From Anaeromyxobacter dehalogenans 2CP-1 (GTDB lineage: Bacteria; Myxococcota; Myxococcia; Myxococcales; Anaeromyxobacteraceae): DNA of 64,000 nt. Positions 18,524-27,066 of this stretch are shown here, one piece after another. The stretch lies in NCBI RefSeq assembly GCF_000022145.1, contig NC_011891.1:372001-436000 (forward strand), written 5' to 3'. Position 1 is the stretch's first letter. Each line of letters begins with the position of its first letter. The position numbers and the translations under genes were made by a program. The notes under the pieces are model-generated. The model was not told where the DNA came from and did no database searches. It saw nothing but the letters and a program-made list of their open reading frames with translations.

Positions 18524-21169
18524 ATGGGTGCGATGCCGATCCCCGCGCTCGCACTCACCGTGGCCGCGCTCGCCGCGGCCGCCGCCGGCGACCCCGCCCC
18601 GCGCCCGCCGCCGCTCCCGGCCGGCGAGGTCCCGCCCGCCCTGCGCCTCCCCGCGGGCGTGCGGCCCATCCGCGGGGAGGTGTCGCTGACCCTCGATCCC
18701 GCCGCCGAGCGCTACCGCGGCCGGGTCCGCTACCCGGTGGTGCTCGACGCGCCGGCCCGCGTCGTCTGGCTCCACGCCGAGGGGCTGGAGATCGAGGAGG
18801 CCAAGGTGGGCGGCCGGCCGGCGCGGGCCGTGCCCGCCGCGGGCGGGCTGCTGGGGCTCGTGCCCGACGCGCCGCAGCCGCCGGGCGAGGCGACCGTGGA
18901 GATCGCGTTCGCCGGCACCATCGACCGCGTGCGCAGCCGCGGCGTCTACGCGGCCGCGGAGGAGGGGCGCTGGTACGCGTACACGTTCTTCGAGCCCGCC
19001 GACGCCCGCCGCGCCTTCCCCTGCTTCGACGAGCCCTCGTTCAAGATCCCGTGGCGCCTGTCGCTCACGGTGAAGCGGGGGGACCGCGCCGTCGCGAACA
19101 CCCCGGCGCTCCGCGAGGCGCCGGACGGCGGGGGCACGCGCGTGGAGTTCGCGGAGACGCGGCCGCTGCCCTCGTACCTGGTCGCGTTCGTGGTGGGGCC
19201 GTTCGACGTGGTGGAGGCGGGGGCCGGCGGCGCCGCCCGCGTGCCGGTGCGCTTCGTGGTGCCGCGCGGGCGCGGCGGCGAGACCCGCTACGCGGCCTCC
19301 ATCACCGCGCGCCTCCTCGACCTCATCGAGGCCGAGACCGGCGTGCCGTACCCCTACGAGAAGTGCGACGTGGCGGTCGTGCCGCGCTTCTGGGGCACCA
19401 TGGAGCACCCGGGGATCGTGGCGCTGGGCCAGCCGCTCACGCTCATCCCGCCGATCGCCGAGACGCGCGAGCGGCGGCTGCGCTACGCGAGCATCGCGGC
19501 CCACGAGCTCGTGCACCACTGGTTCGGCGACCTCGTCACCATGGCGTGGTGGGACGACACCTGGCTGAACGAATCGCTCACCAGCTTCGTCGATCCGGTG
19601 ATCACCGACGCGCTCGAGCCGGCCTGGCGCCGCACCGCGCGCGCGCGCGCCGAAGGCCGGGCCTCGGCGCTCGCGGCGGACGCGCTCGCCGCCGTGAAGC
19701 GGCTGCGCGAGCCGGTCGGCTCGCGCCACGAGATCGAGGGAGCGTTCGACAACGCCATCACCTACGACAAGGGCGCCGCGGTGGCCGCCATGTACGAGCG
19801 GTTCCTGGGGCGCGCGGCGTGGCGCGCGGTGCTGCGCGATCACCTGCTCGCGCACGCCGACCGAACCGCCGCGAGCGAGGACTTCCTCGCCACGCTGGCG
19901 GCCCGCTCGACCCCGGCGGTGGCCGCGTCGCTGCGCGGGTTCCTGGAGCGCCCGGGCGTCCCGCTCGTCCGTGCCTCCGTGCGCTGCGACGGGCGCGGCG
20001 CCGCGGCGGTGGTGCGCCAGGAGCGCTTCCTCGCCTCGGGCGCGCCGGATCCCGCGGCCACGTGGGCGATCCCGCTGTGCGTGCGCGCCGGCGCCGGCGC
20101 GCGGGTGGAGACGGCGTGCGCCCTCGTCGGCGGCGACGGGCCGGAGGGCGAGCTCCCGCTGCCGTTCTGCCCGGAGTGGCTCTGGCCGAACGCGGGCGGG
20201 ACCGGCTACCACCTCACCGCGCTCGACGCGGCCGCGCTCCCCGGCCTGTGGCCGCACCTCGCGCCGGCGGAGCGGCTCGCGCTCGCCACCGACGCGTCGC
20301 TGCTGGCCCGCCGCGGTGACCTGCCGGTCGAGGCCGCGCTGGGCCGGGTGGGACCGCTCGCCGCCAGCGAGGACCGCCTGCAGGTGGAGGCCTCCCTGGC
20401 GCTCGCGCGCCTCGCGCAGCCGGAGTGGCTCGGGCCCGACGACCACGCGCGCTGGCGCGCGTTCCTGCGCGAGACGTGGGGGCCGCGGGCGCGGTCGCTC
20501 GGGTGGATGCCCCGGCGCGGCGAACCCGACGACACGGCTGCGCTGCGGCGGCTGGTCGTGCCGGCGGTGGCGGACGAAGGCGAGGACGCCGCGCTCGCCG
20601 GCGAGGCGGCGGCGCTGGCGCGGCGGTGGCTCGCGGACCGGCGCTCGGTGCCGGCCGAGGCGGCCTGGCCGGCGCTGGAGGTAGCGGCGCGCACCGGCGA
20701 CGCGGCGCTGTTCGACCGCATCCTCGCGGCGGCGCGCGCCTCGCGGGACCGGACCGTCCGCGCGCGCCTGCTCGCGTTCCTCGGCCGCTTCGAGCGGCCC
20801 GCGCTCGCGGATCGCGCGCTCGGGCTGGTCGCGTCGGGCGAGGAGGACCTCCGCGACACCTCCGGGATCCTCCGGGCGGCGCTGGCCGGACGGGAGACGC
20901 GCTGGCGCGCCTGGGCGCTCCTGCGCGGGCGCTGGGACGCGCTCGCGCCGCGGCTGCGCAGCGACGAGGCGTCGTGGCTGGTGGCGCAGGCCGCCGGGCT
21001 CGCTTGCGATCCCGGCCGCGCCGCCGAGGTCGCCGCGTTCCTGCGCCCGCGCGCCGAGGCGTTCGACGGGGCGCCGGCGGCGCTGGCCCGCGCGCTGGAG
21101 GAGGCCGGGGCCTGCCGCGCCGCCCGCGCTCGCAACGGACCCGCGGTGGCGCGCTTCCTCGCGCGCTAA
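18524..21169 (+). CDS. M1-family zinc aminopeptidase with signal peptide
   Basis: An 881-residue protein. The N-terminal hydrophobic stretch followed by Pro-rich sequence suggests export. WGTMEHPG corresponds to the GAMEN exopeptidase loop (here altered to G(T)MEHP), and HELVHHWFGDLVTMAWWDDTWLNESL provides HExxH-x18-E of M1 peptidases. The ERAP1-like C-terminal helical domain follows. It would trim N-terminal residues from peptides. The substitution in the GAMEN loop could alter specificity. The ATG at 18533 is an equally possible start. Confidence 0.85.
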   Translation: MGAMPIPALALTVAALAAAAAGDPAPRPPPLPAGEVPPALRLPAGVRPIRGEVSLTLDPAAERYRGRVRYPVVLDAPARVVWLHAEGLEIEEAKVGGRPARAVPAAGGLLGLVPDAPQPPGEATVEIAFAGTIDRVRSRGVYAAAEEGRWYAYTFFEPADARRAFPCFDEPSFKIPWRLSLTVKRGDRAVANTPALREAPDGGGTRVEFAETRPLPSYLVAFVVGPFDVVEAGAGGAARVPVRFVVPRGRGGETRYAASITARLLDLIEAETGVPYPYEKCDVAVVPRFWGTMEHPGIVALGQPLTLIPPIAETRERRLRYASIAAHELVHHWFGDLVTMAWWDDTWLNESLTSFVDPVITDALEPAWRRTARARAEGRASALAADALAAVKRLREPVGSRHEIEGAFDNAITYDKGAAVAAMYERFLGRAAWRAVLRDHLLAHADRTAASEDFLATLAARSTPAVAASLRGFLERPGVPLVRASVRCDGRGAAAVVRQERFLASGAPDPAATWAIPLCVRAGAGARVETACALVGGDGPEGELPLPFCPEWLWPNAGGTGYHLTALDAAALPGLWPHLAPAERLALATDASLLARRGDLPVEAALGRVGPLAASEDRLQVEASLALARLAQPEWLGPDDHARWRAFLRETWGPRARSLGWMPRRGEPDDTAALRRLVVPAVADEGEDAALAGEAAALARRWLADRRSVPAEAAWPALEVAARTGDAALFDRILAAARASRDRTVRARLLAFLGRFERPALADRALGLVASGEEDLRDTSGILRAALAGRETRWRAWALLRGRWDALAPRLRSDEASWLVAQAAGLACDPGRAAEVAAFLRPRAEAFDGAPAALARALEEAGACRAARARNGPAVARFLAR

Positions 21170-21182
21170 CCGCGCCGGCCCG

Positions 21183-21230
21183 CGCGGATCGGCCGCCGCG
21201 GCGACGGGAGGGGATGGGTTCACGTGCTCT
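21183..21230. repeat. 48-bp perfect direct repeat, copy 1
   Basis: Positions 21183-21230 are identical to 21347-21394 (offset 164 bp). Copy 1 begins 14 bp after the aminopeptidase stop codon. Confidence 0.9.
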
Positions 21231-21252
21231 CAGAGCGCGTGAATCCATCCCC
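21210..21252. terminator. long hairpin between convergent genes
   Basis: GGGGATGGGTTCACG (21210-21224) pairs with CGTGAATCCATCCCC (21238-21252) with one G-T mismatch, and the loop itself can pair (GCTCT/AGAGC). The hairpin lies between the 3' ends of the convergent aminopeptidase and msrB genes, so a bidirectional terminator is likely, although there is no obvious U-tract. Confidence 0.55.
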
Positions 21253-21346
21253 GGACCGAACCAGGCGGTCGAGACGCGAGCAGCGCGAGGCGCGACGACC
21301 GAGCATGCCCCGAGGCATGTGAGGGAGGAGCAACGACGCGATGCGA

Positions 21347-21394
21347 CGCGGATCGGCCGCCGCGGCGACGGGAGGGGATGGGTTCACGTGCTCT
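21347..21394. repeat. 48-bp perfect direct repeat, copy 2
   Basis: Second copy of the 21183-21230 repeat. It ends at the base immediately next to the msrB stop codon (21395). It contains the left arm of the hairpin without the matching right arm. Confidence 0.9.
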
Positions 21395-21817
21395 TCAGCC
21401 CGCGCCGGGCGGATCGAGCGGCGCGCCCTCGGCCACGTGCCGCATGGCCGCCGAGTTCATGCAGTACCGCAGCCCGGTGGGCGGCGGACCGTCGGGGAAC
21501 ACGTGGCCCAGGTGGCCGTCGCAGCGGGCGCACCGCACCTCGGTGCGGCGCATGCCGTACGAGCGATCGTGCACCTCCACCACCGCGTCGGGCGAGACCG
21601 GCCGGGTGAACGAAGGCCAGCCGGTGCCCGACTCGAACTTCTCGCCCGAGCGGAAGAGCGGGTTCCCGCAGCCCGCGCACACGTACGTCCCCGGCTCGTG
21701 CGTGCCCAGGAAGCAGCCGGTGCCCGGCGGCTCGGTGCCGTGGCCGCGCAGCACCTGGTACTGCTCCGGCGTGAGCCGCGCGCGCCACTCGGCGTCGGAG
21801 AGGATGAGCTTGTCCAT
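21395..21817 (-). CDS. msrB: peptide-methionine (R)-S-oxide reductase MsrB
   Basis: A 140-residue MsrB that reduces the R-epimer of methionine sulfoxide in oxidised proteins. CAGCGNPL and [12 protein letters not shown] provide the four zinc-binding cysteines, [10 protein letters not shown] is the substrate pocket, and RYCMNSAAM holds the catalytic residue (here Cys). The length matches stand-alone MsrB. No msrA is adjacent. Confidence 0.95.
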   Translation of the reverse strand: MDKLILSDAEWRARLTPEQYQVLRGHGTEPPGTGCFLGTHEPGTYVCAGCGNPLFRSGEKFESGTGWPSFTRPVSPDAVVEVHDRSYGMRRTEVRCARCDGHLGHVFPDGPPPTGLRYCMNSAAMRHVAEGAPLDPPGAG

Positions 21818-21945
21818 GGGGACCTCGGGGCACCTCGGGCGCCTCCGCGGCGCACCTCGCGCGCAGAGGGGCGGCCTCGCCGCGCCGGGGTACGTAACCG
21901 CGCCCGCGGCCGCGCGCCCGGGCACGGACGGGCCGGGCGCGGGGC

Positions 21946-23571
21946 TCAGGGCGCCGGCTCGCCGTACTCCTTCAGCTTCCGGTACAGCGTGGCGAGCCCG
22001 ATGTGGAGCCCCGCGGCGGTCGCCACCTTGTTGCCCCCGGCGGTGCGCAGCGCCGCGAGCACGTGCTCGCGCTCCACCTCGTGCAGCGGCCGGATCACGC
22101 CGGGTCGCGCCGGGGCGGGGGGCGCGTGGCGCAGCGCCTCCGGCAGATCGTCGACGCCCACCTGGTTCCCGGCGGACAGCGCCACCGCGTACTCCACCGC
22201 GTTCTGCAGCTCCCGCACGTTGCCGGGCCACGGATAGCGCACCAGCAGGTCCGCCACCTGCGCCGTGAACCCGGTGACCGGCCGGTGCGCGCTGCGGGAC
22301 AGCTTCGCGAGGAAACAGCGCGCCAGCGGGACCACGTCGTCCGGCCGATCGCGCAGCGGCGGCACGCGCAGCTCGATGACGTTGAGCCGGTAGAAGAGGT
22401 CCTGGCGGAAGCGGCCGGACGCCACCTCGACGGCGAGGTCACGGTTCGTCGCCGCGACGATCCGCACGTCCACCTTGCGCGAGCGGCTGTCTCCCACGGG
22501 GCGGACCTCGCGCTCCTGGAGCGCGCGCAGGAGCTTCACCTGCATCGCGGGCGAGACCTCGCCCACCTCGTCCAGGAACAGCGTGCCGCCGTCGGCGGCC
22601 TCGAACAGGCCCACCGCGTCCGTCTCGGCGCCGGTGAACGCCCCCTTCACGTGGCCGAACAGCTCGCGCTCGAGCAGCGTCTCCGGGATCGCGCCGCAGT
22701 TCACGGCCACGAACGGCCCGCCGGCGCGCTCCGAGGAGCGGTGGACGAGGCGCGCCACCTCCTCCTTCCCCACGCCGCTCTCGCCCGTCACCACCACCGA
22801 CGAGCCGGTGCGCGCCACGCTGCGCGCGCGCTCCAGCACCCGGCGCATCGCCTCGCTGCGCGCGACCAGGCCGGTGTCCTGGTCGGAGCAGGTCGCGAGC
22901 CGCTCCAGCTCCGCCTGGCGCTCGCGCAGGCGACGCTCGGTGCGCCGCAGCTTGCTCGACACCTCCTGCAGCGCGTGATCGATCGACTCCATGTGGTAGT
23001 AGGGCAGGTGGCGCTCCAGCTCCGGGCCCCAGCGCTCCTTGAAGCGCGCGGCGATGTGGCACTCGGAGTCGCCCTTGCCGACGCAGCGGTCCTCGATGAC
23101 GTAGACCTCGCGCCGCTCCTTGTACGAGAGGTAGCCGCTCGCGAAGGCGGCCGAGGTCCAGCACACCGGCTCGTCGGAGAGCCCGATGTGCAGCAGGTGC
23201 TGCTCGGCCTCGTAGGAGCGGTGCCACACCGTCTCGACCAGCGGCGCGTCGCCGAGGCCGTCGGTGCGGACGTTCTCCCCGAGGATGAACTGGCCCTTCA
23301 GCGGCGGCAGGAACGGGCCGGCCTTCCCCTCCTTCCAGAGGTCCGGGTGCTCGTGCTCGAGCGCCTCGCCCACGCGCCACCCGTGGGCGTAGCCGAACCG
23401 CGTCAGGACGCCGCGGGCCGCGAACGTCCCGAACGCGTTCGTGAGCTCCTTGCGCAGCAGGCCGAGGGCCACCGCGTCGAACAGCACCACGCGCTGGCCC
23501 ATGAAGCGGATCACCCCGCCCCTGGGATCGAACGAGAGGATCTCCCTCAGGTCGAGGTCCTCGATGCGCAT
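21946..23571 (-). CDS. XylR/DmpR-type sigma-54-dependent activator with V4R sensor
   Basis: A 541-residue regulator. Residues 1-100 are the XylR N-terminal domain ([26 protein letters not shown]) and residues ~135-195 the V4R ligand/metal-binding domain ([28 protein letters not shown]). The AAA+ domain has Walker [10 protein letters not shown], the sigma-54 contact loop GAFTGA and Walker [12 protein letters not shown], and a Fis-type helix-turn-helix is at the C-terminus ([18 protein letters not shown]). In this family aromatic effectors release autoinhibition. Tandem TTCTCGAAACG-type boxes lie just upstream and again near the divergent porin promoter, suggesting autoregulation and porin control. 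Confidence 0.9.
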   Translation of the reverse strand: MRIEDLDLREILSFDPRGGVIRFMGQRVVLFDAVALGLLRKELTNAFGTFAARGVLTRFGYAHGWRVGEALEHEHPDLWKEGKAGPFLPPLKGQFILGENVRTDGLGDAPLVETVWHRSYEAEQHLLHIGLSDEPVCWTSAAFASGYLSYKERREVYVIEDRCVGKGDSECHIAARFKERWGPELERHLPYYHMESIDHALQEVSSKLRRTERRLRERQAELERLATCSDQDTGLVARSEAMRRVLERARSVARTGSSVVVTGESGVGKEEVARLVHRSSERAGGPFVAVNCGAIPETLLERELFGHVKGAFTGAETDAVGLFEAADGGTLFLDEVGEVSPAMQVKLLRALQEREVRPVGDSRSRKVDVRIVAATNRDLAVEVASGRFRQDLFYRLNVIELRVPPLRDRPDDVVPLARCFLAKLSRSAHRPVTGFTAQVADLLVRYPWPGNVRELQNAVEYAVALSAGNQVGVDDLPEALRHAPPAPARPGVIRPLHEVEREHVLAALRTAGGNKVATAAGLHIGLATLYRKLKEYGEPAP

Positions 23572-23581
23572 CGCCGCTCCG

Positions 23582-23617
23582 GTTTCTCGAAACGGGAGGT
23601 CCGTTTCTCAGGACGAG
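23582..23617. promoter_or_regulatory. tandem TTCTCGAAACG-type boxes upstream of the activator gene
   Basis: GTTTCTCGAAACGGG (23582) and GTTTCTCAGGACGAG (23603) are direct repeats 21 bp apart, starting 11 bp from the activator's start codon. GTTTC-TC-GAAAC is itself an inverted repeat. Together with 23754-23787 they look like enhancer sites for this sigma-54 activator. Confidence 0.5.
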
Positions 23618-23753
23618 TGATGCGCCCAGCCGCGTCCAGGGAAAAGCGGCGTGAGGTCGCAGGACTGCAGGTGTCGCGGGCGGTTCACGGTCCGTGCTGC
23701 GGCATGCGGCCGCGCCGGGACGCGGCGCCGGCGCGGACCGCCGGTCGCAGGCG

Positions 23754-23787
23754 GTTCTCGAAACGAGTCACCGGTTCTCGGAACGAG
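23754..23787. promoter_or_regulatory. tandem 14-bp enhancer-like boxes, GTTCTCGRAACGAG
   Basis: GTTCTCGAAACGAG (23754-23767) and GTTCTCGGAACGAG (23774-23787) differ at one base and are 20 bp apart (two helical turns). Each has the dyad CTCG-N3-CGAG. They lie about 70 bp upstream of a good -24/-12 element, the usual place for sigma-54 upstream activating sequences. Confidence 0.6.
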
Positions 23788-23854
23788 CGACCGGCCGCGG
23801 GCCGGCCGCCCGAAAAGACCCGTGAAGTCCATGAACGGTGCGTCACGCCCCGGG

Positions 23855-23870
23855 TGGCACGTCGGGTGCT
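23855..23870 (+). promoter_or_regulatory. candidate sigma-54 promoter for the porin gene at 24057
   Basis: TGGCACGTCGGGTGCT matches the -24/-12 consensus (TGGCACG-N4-TTGCW) at nearly all positions, with GG and GC 10 bp apart. It implies a leader of about 175 nt before the porin start codon. Confidence 0.6.
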
Positions 23871-24056
23871 CGAGGGCTCCTCGCCGTGCGCCGGACCGCG
23901 ACGCGGCGCCGCGGCGCACGGCTCGGCGCACCGGGGCTGACGGAGCGTCCGTCTGCCACCGCCAGGCCGACGCGACCGTCAACGGGTGCGCCCACTGCCA
24001 CACGTTCGACTCGAGGTGCCGTAGCCGTCCAACCCGCTGCACGACGCAGATCGAAC

Positions 24057-25352
24057 ATGAACATGACCCACAGACGCTCCCTGGCGCTCCTCGCGGCGCT
24101 CCTCCTCCCTGCGGCGGCCTCCGCGCTGGAGGGCGACGTGACCCTGTACGGCACGCTGATGCCGTTCTTCGACAACGCGCGCGTGTCCGACCCGACGCGC
24201 CCCGGCCTCTCGCCCGCGACCGGCGGCGCGACGCAGGTCTCCGATGCTGCGTACACGGGCGTCGCCATCCCGCAGCGCTTCCGCCTCACCTCCGGCACGT
24301 CCAACATCGGGTTCAAGGGCGGGTTCGACGTGCTGGGCGAGGACCTGCAGGTGTTCTTCCAGGTGGAGAGCGCGGTCAGCCCCGACGGCGACGCGCCGAA
24401 CGCCTGGGCCTCGCGCAACAGCGCGGTCGGCGTGAAGGGCAAGTTCGGCCGCGCGTTCTTCGGCAACTGGGACACGCCGTACAAGTACCCGGTGCTGCTG
24501 GTCGGCGCGGTCCGCGGCCTGAACCCGTTCGACAACACCATCACCGCGAACCCCGGCTTCGGCGTCCCCGGCACCACCACCCAGAGCGGCCGGGTGAACG
24601 GGAAGGCCGACGCGGCCTTCAACCGCCGGCAGGGCAACAGCGTCCAGTACTGGACGCCCGAGCTCTACGGGTTCTCGGCGCGCCTCGCGTACTCGGCCAA
24701 CGAGTCGAGGACCGTGGCGTCGGCCACCGCGCCGTCCATCAGCCCGACGATCTCCTCGGGCCTGGTGAGCTGGGCCTACGGGCCGCTGCTCCTGCGGTAC
24801 GCGTACGAGCGGCACCAGGACTACTTCGGCCTGTCGCAGCTGGGCGGCTCGCCGGTGTCGCTGACGAACCGGTCGTCCACCGACCAGGGCCACGAGGCGA
24901 TCGCGCAGCTGGCGCTCCCCACCGGGACGCGCGTCTCGCTGGTGGGCGAGCGGCTCTCCTACGAGAACGAGGATCGGGCCGTGGGCGCGGTGCGCGAGTA
25001 CGCCCGGCTGGCCTACTACGCGCTCCTGCAGCAGCGCTTCGGCGCGCACCAGGTGTTCGGCTCGTTCGGCCAGTCCGACGCGGGCGAGTGCAAGGTGGTG
25101 GGCGGCGGCGCCTGCACCGTGAACGGCCTCGGCGCCACGCAGTGGAACGCCGGCTACTCGTACGCGCTCACCAAGGCGGCGGACGTGTACGTCGCGTACT
25201 ACGAGACGCGGAACGACCGCTCCGCCAGCTACGGCGTGGTGGGCGGGCCGGGCGCGGTCGCGCCGGGCGGCGACACCCGCGGCTTCGGCCTGGGCCTGCT
25301 GTACACGTTCGCGGCGACGGCCAACGTCGGCGCGCCGAAGGGTTCCCCGTAG
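24057..25352 (+). CDS. outer-membrane porin (general porin, Gram-negative type)
   Basis: A 431-residue protein with a Sec signal peptide (RRSLALLAALLLPAAASA) followed by EGDVTLYGTLMPFFDNA, the first strand of general diffusion porins. GFKGGFDVLGEDLQVFFQVESA, SAVGVKGKFGRAFFGNWDTPYKYP and YQYWTPELYGFSARLAYSANES-like strands support this. It is divergent from the XylR-type activator and has a sigma-54 promoter and matching boxes, so uptake of the activator's effector (an aromatic compound or its halogenated form) is a reasonable guess. Confidence 0.8.
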   Translation: MNMTHRRSLALLAALLLPAAASALEGDVTLYGTLMPFFDNARVSDPTRPGLSPATGGATQVSDAAYTGVAIPQRFRLTSGTSNIGFKGGFDVLGEDLQVFFQVESAVSPDGDAPNAWASRNSAVGVKGKFGRAFFGNWDTPYKYPVLLVGAVRGLNPFDNTITANPGFGVPGTTTQSGRVNGKADAAFNRRQGNSVQYWTPELYGFSARLAYSANESRTVASATAPSISPTISSGLVSWAYGPLLLRYAYERHQDYFGLSQLGGSPVSLTNRSSTDQGHEAIAQLALPTGTRVSLVGERLSYENEDRAVGAVREYARLAYYALLQQRFGAHQVFGSFGQSDAGECKVVGGGACTVNGLGATQWNAGYSYALTKAADVYVAYYETRNDRSASYGVVGGPGAVAPGGDTRGFGLGLLYTFAATANVGAPKGSP

Positions 25353-25373
25353 AGCGCACGGGGACGAGGGGCA

Positions 25374-25401
25374 CCCCGGCCGCCTTCCTCCGCGGCCGGG
25401 G
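25374..25401. terminator. hairpin after the porin gene
   Basis: CCCCGGCCG (25374-25382) and CGGCCGGGG (25393-25401) form a perfect 9-bp stem with a 10-nt loop, 22 bp after the porin stop codon. No U-tract follows. Confidence 0.5.
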
Positions 25402-25683
25402 CGCTCCTCGCAGTCTTCGCCGGGCCGGGCGGGCGCCGGGAGCTGCTCGCGCCGCCAGCGCCGAGGACGCTCGGTGGTGGCGGCGCTGCGTCTTGCGGAC
25501 GTGACGCCCTCGTCCGCCGCCGCCGTCCCGGGATCGTCCGCTCCGGGTCCCCGCCGGCTCACCGCGAACGCTCGCGCGGGTCGGGGCGCAGCGAGCCGCC
25601 TCACCCACGTCCCGGAACCGACGGCTCGGACACCCCCGCGGGCGATCACGTCGCCGCTGCCCGCGGGCGGGCGGCGCCGGGCG

Positions 25684-25720
25684 CGTTTCAGATTGCCCGC
25701 GCCCGTTTCAGAGAGAAACC
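25684..25720. promoter_or_regulatory. paired enhancer palindromes of the dehalogenase operon
   Basis: CGTTTC-AGATT-GCCCGC (25684) and CGTTTC-AGAGA-GAAACC (25704) are 20 bp apart and match the form CGYTTC-N5-GAARCG; the second is the better palindrome. The same pair with the same 20-bp spacing occurs at 40280 and 40968. The rest of the 456-bp gap (25353-25808) holds a terminator hairpin and a -24/-12 element but no gene. Confidence 0.65.
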
Positions 25721-25780
25721 GCGCAGCGCCGCGCACCTCGATATCCGCGCGCAATTGCAGCGCGCCGCGGGCGCAGCACG

Positions 25781-25796
25781 TGGCACGGGCCATGTA
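25781..25796 (+). promoter_or_regulatory. candidate sigma-54 promoter of the rdh operon
   Basis: TGGCACGGGCCATGTA has a perfect -24 half (TGGCACG) and a weaker -12 half (ATGTA for TTGCA). It lies 61 bp after the paired palindromes. Transcription would start close to the ATG at 25809, so the first transcript has almost no leader. Confidence 0.5.
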
Positions 25797-25808
25797 ACCC
25801 GGACGGGC

Positions 25809-26300
25809 ATGTCGCCCGGTCCCGAGCCCCGAAGCCGCGCCTCGCGCGCCCTGGAGTGGATCTTCGCCGCCCTGCTGCTGGGGGCGTCGTCGGCCATCCT
25901 GATCGCAGCGGCGGTGAGCCGGGCGGACACGCACTATGCGTGGATCCGGCCCGCGGGCGATCCCGCGCGCGGCGACGTCACGGCGGCGCAGGTTCGCGAG
26001 CGCCTGCACGAGGTGCTCGATCCCGAGCTCGGGATCGACGTCGTCGATCTCGGGCTCGTCTACGAGATCGCCGAGCCGAGGGAGGGGAAGGTGGCCCTGG
26101 TGATGACGCTCACCGTCCCCGGCTGCCCGTTCGCGAAGCAGCTCGTCGAGGACGTCCGTCGGGCGCTCTTCGCGCACCCCGGCGTGAAGGAGGTGTCGCT
26201 CACCGTGACGCTGGATCCTCCCTGGAGCTGGGAGCGGGTCGCGCCGGAGGTCCGCAAGCGGATGATCGAGCACGGCGCCGGGGCGGAGGAGCGGTCATGA
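25809..26300 (+). CDS. membrane-anchored MIP18/DUF59-family protein
   Basis: A 163-residue protein with an unusual layout: residues ~15-40 form one membrane helix (ALEWIFAALLLGASSAILIAAAV), and the rest is a MIP18/PaaD/SufT-like domain (VREVLDPELGIDVVDLGLVYEI; MTLTVPGCPFAKQLVEDVRRAL, including the conserved Pro-Gly-Cys). Soluble members assist Fe-S cluster delivery or assembly. Being first in the reductive dehalogenase operon suggests a role in cofactor loading at the membrane. The start is uncertain because the predicted transcript begins only a few bases upstream. It overlaps the next gene by ATGA. Confidence 0.7.
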   Translation: MSPGPEPRSRASRALEWIFAALLLGASSAILIAAAVSRADTHYAWIRPAGDPARGDVTAAQVRERLHEVLDPELGIDVVDLGLVYEIAEPREGKVALVMTLTVPGCPFAKQLVEDVRRALFAHPGVKEVSLTVTLDPPWSWERVAPEVRKRMIEHGAGAEERS

Positions 26301-26926
26301 CGCTCCTCGGGCCGCTCTCCAGCGGCTTCCTGCTCGGCCTGGGAACCGGACCGCTCTGCTTCATCGGCTGCATCCCGCTGGCGCTGCCCTTCGCGCTGCC
26401 CGGCCCGGACGCAGGGCCAGGGTCGCGCCGCGGCGGATGGGGGTTCCTGCTGAAGTTCCTGGCCGGCCGGCTGGTCGCCTACTCGACCGTGGGCGTGCTC
26501 ACCGGCCTCGCGTCGTCCCTGGCTGGCCCGCTGCGCCGCTGGGTGACGCCGGTGTGGCTCGCGCTCAGCCTGGTGCTGATCCTCCACGGGCTCGGGCGCG
26601 GCCTCGGGCACCGCGGGCTCTGCGGCGCGACCACGCGCCTGGTGCGGTCGCGCGCGTTCCCGTTCCTGCTCGGCCTCGCCGCGGCGCTCTCGGTCTGTCC
26701 GCCGTTCCTGCTCGCGGTCGCCTACGCGATGGATCGCTCGGGCCAGGTGCTCGGCGGCGTCGCCTTCTTCCTCGCCTTCTTCGTCGCCACCACCCTGTAC
26801 GTCCTGCCCATCGCGATGCTCGGGTACCTGCCGCGGCGCGAGCTCTGGCAGCGCGTGGGCCGCGTCGCGTCCGTCATCGCCGGCGCCGCGCTCCTCGCGC
26901 AGGGGCTGAGGGAGCTCCTGGCGTAG
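26297..26926 (+). CDS. DsbD/CcdA-like (sulfite exporter TauE/SafE-type) membrane protein
   Basis: A 209-residue protein of about six membrane helices. Cysteines occur in the first helix (GTGPLCFIGCIPLALPF) and again in LSVCPPFLLAVAYAMD, the pattern of DsbD-type transporters that carry reducing equivalents from cytoplasmic thioredoxin to periplasmic acceptors. It starts at an ATG overlapping the previous stop and precedes the first RdhA gene by 140 bp. A periplasmic thioredoxin (40377) under a similar promoter could be its partner. Confidence 0.7.
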   Translation: MTLLGPLSSGFLLGLGTGPLCFIGCIPLALPFALPGPDAGPGSRRGGWGFLLKFLAGRLVAYSTVGVLTGLASSLAGPLRRWVTPVWLALSLVLILHGLGRGLGHRGLCGATTRLVRSRAFPFLLGLAAALSVCPPFLLAVAYAMDRSGQVLGGVAFFLAFFVATTLYVLPIAMLGYLPRRELWQRVGRVASVIAGAALLAQGLRELLA

Positions 26927-27066
26927 ATGCCTGGCGCAGGAGCCCGGGCCTCCGCGTCAGCGAGGTGAATGCCCCGGAATGCAGCACGGACATCCGACCG
27001 AAGCAGGAGATGGACAGCACCCATGACCAACCAACACGGACAGGAATCGACCCGAGGGCACGCGCC

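Noticed and set aside
18521-21223. 900-codon open frame antisense to the aminopeptidase gene, and similar long frames elsewhere (for example 2695-4584, 8823-10052, 12978-15479, 36861-39287).
   Set aside because: In DNA this rich in G+C, antisense and shifted frames stay open by chance. Their translations are Arg/Ala/Pro/Gly-rich without motifs, while the sense genes carry clear family signatures.
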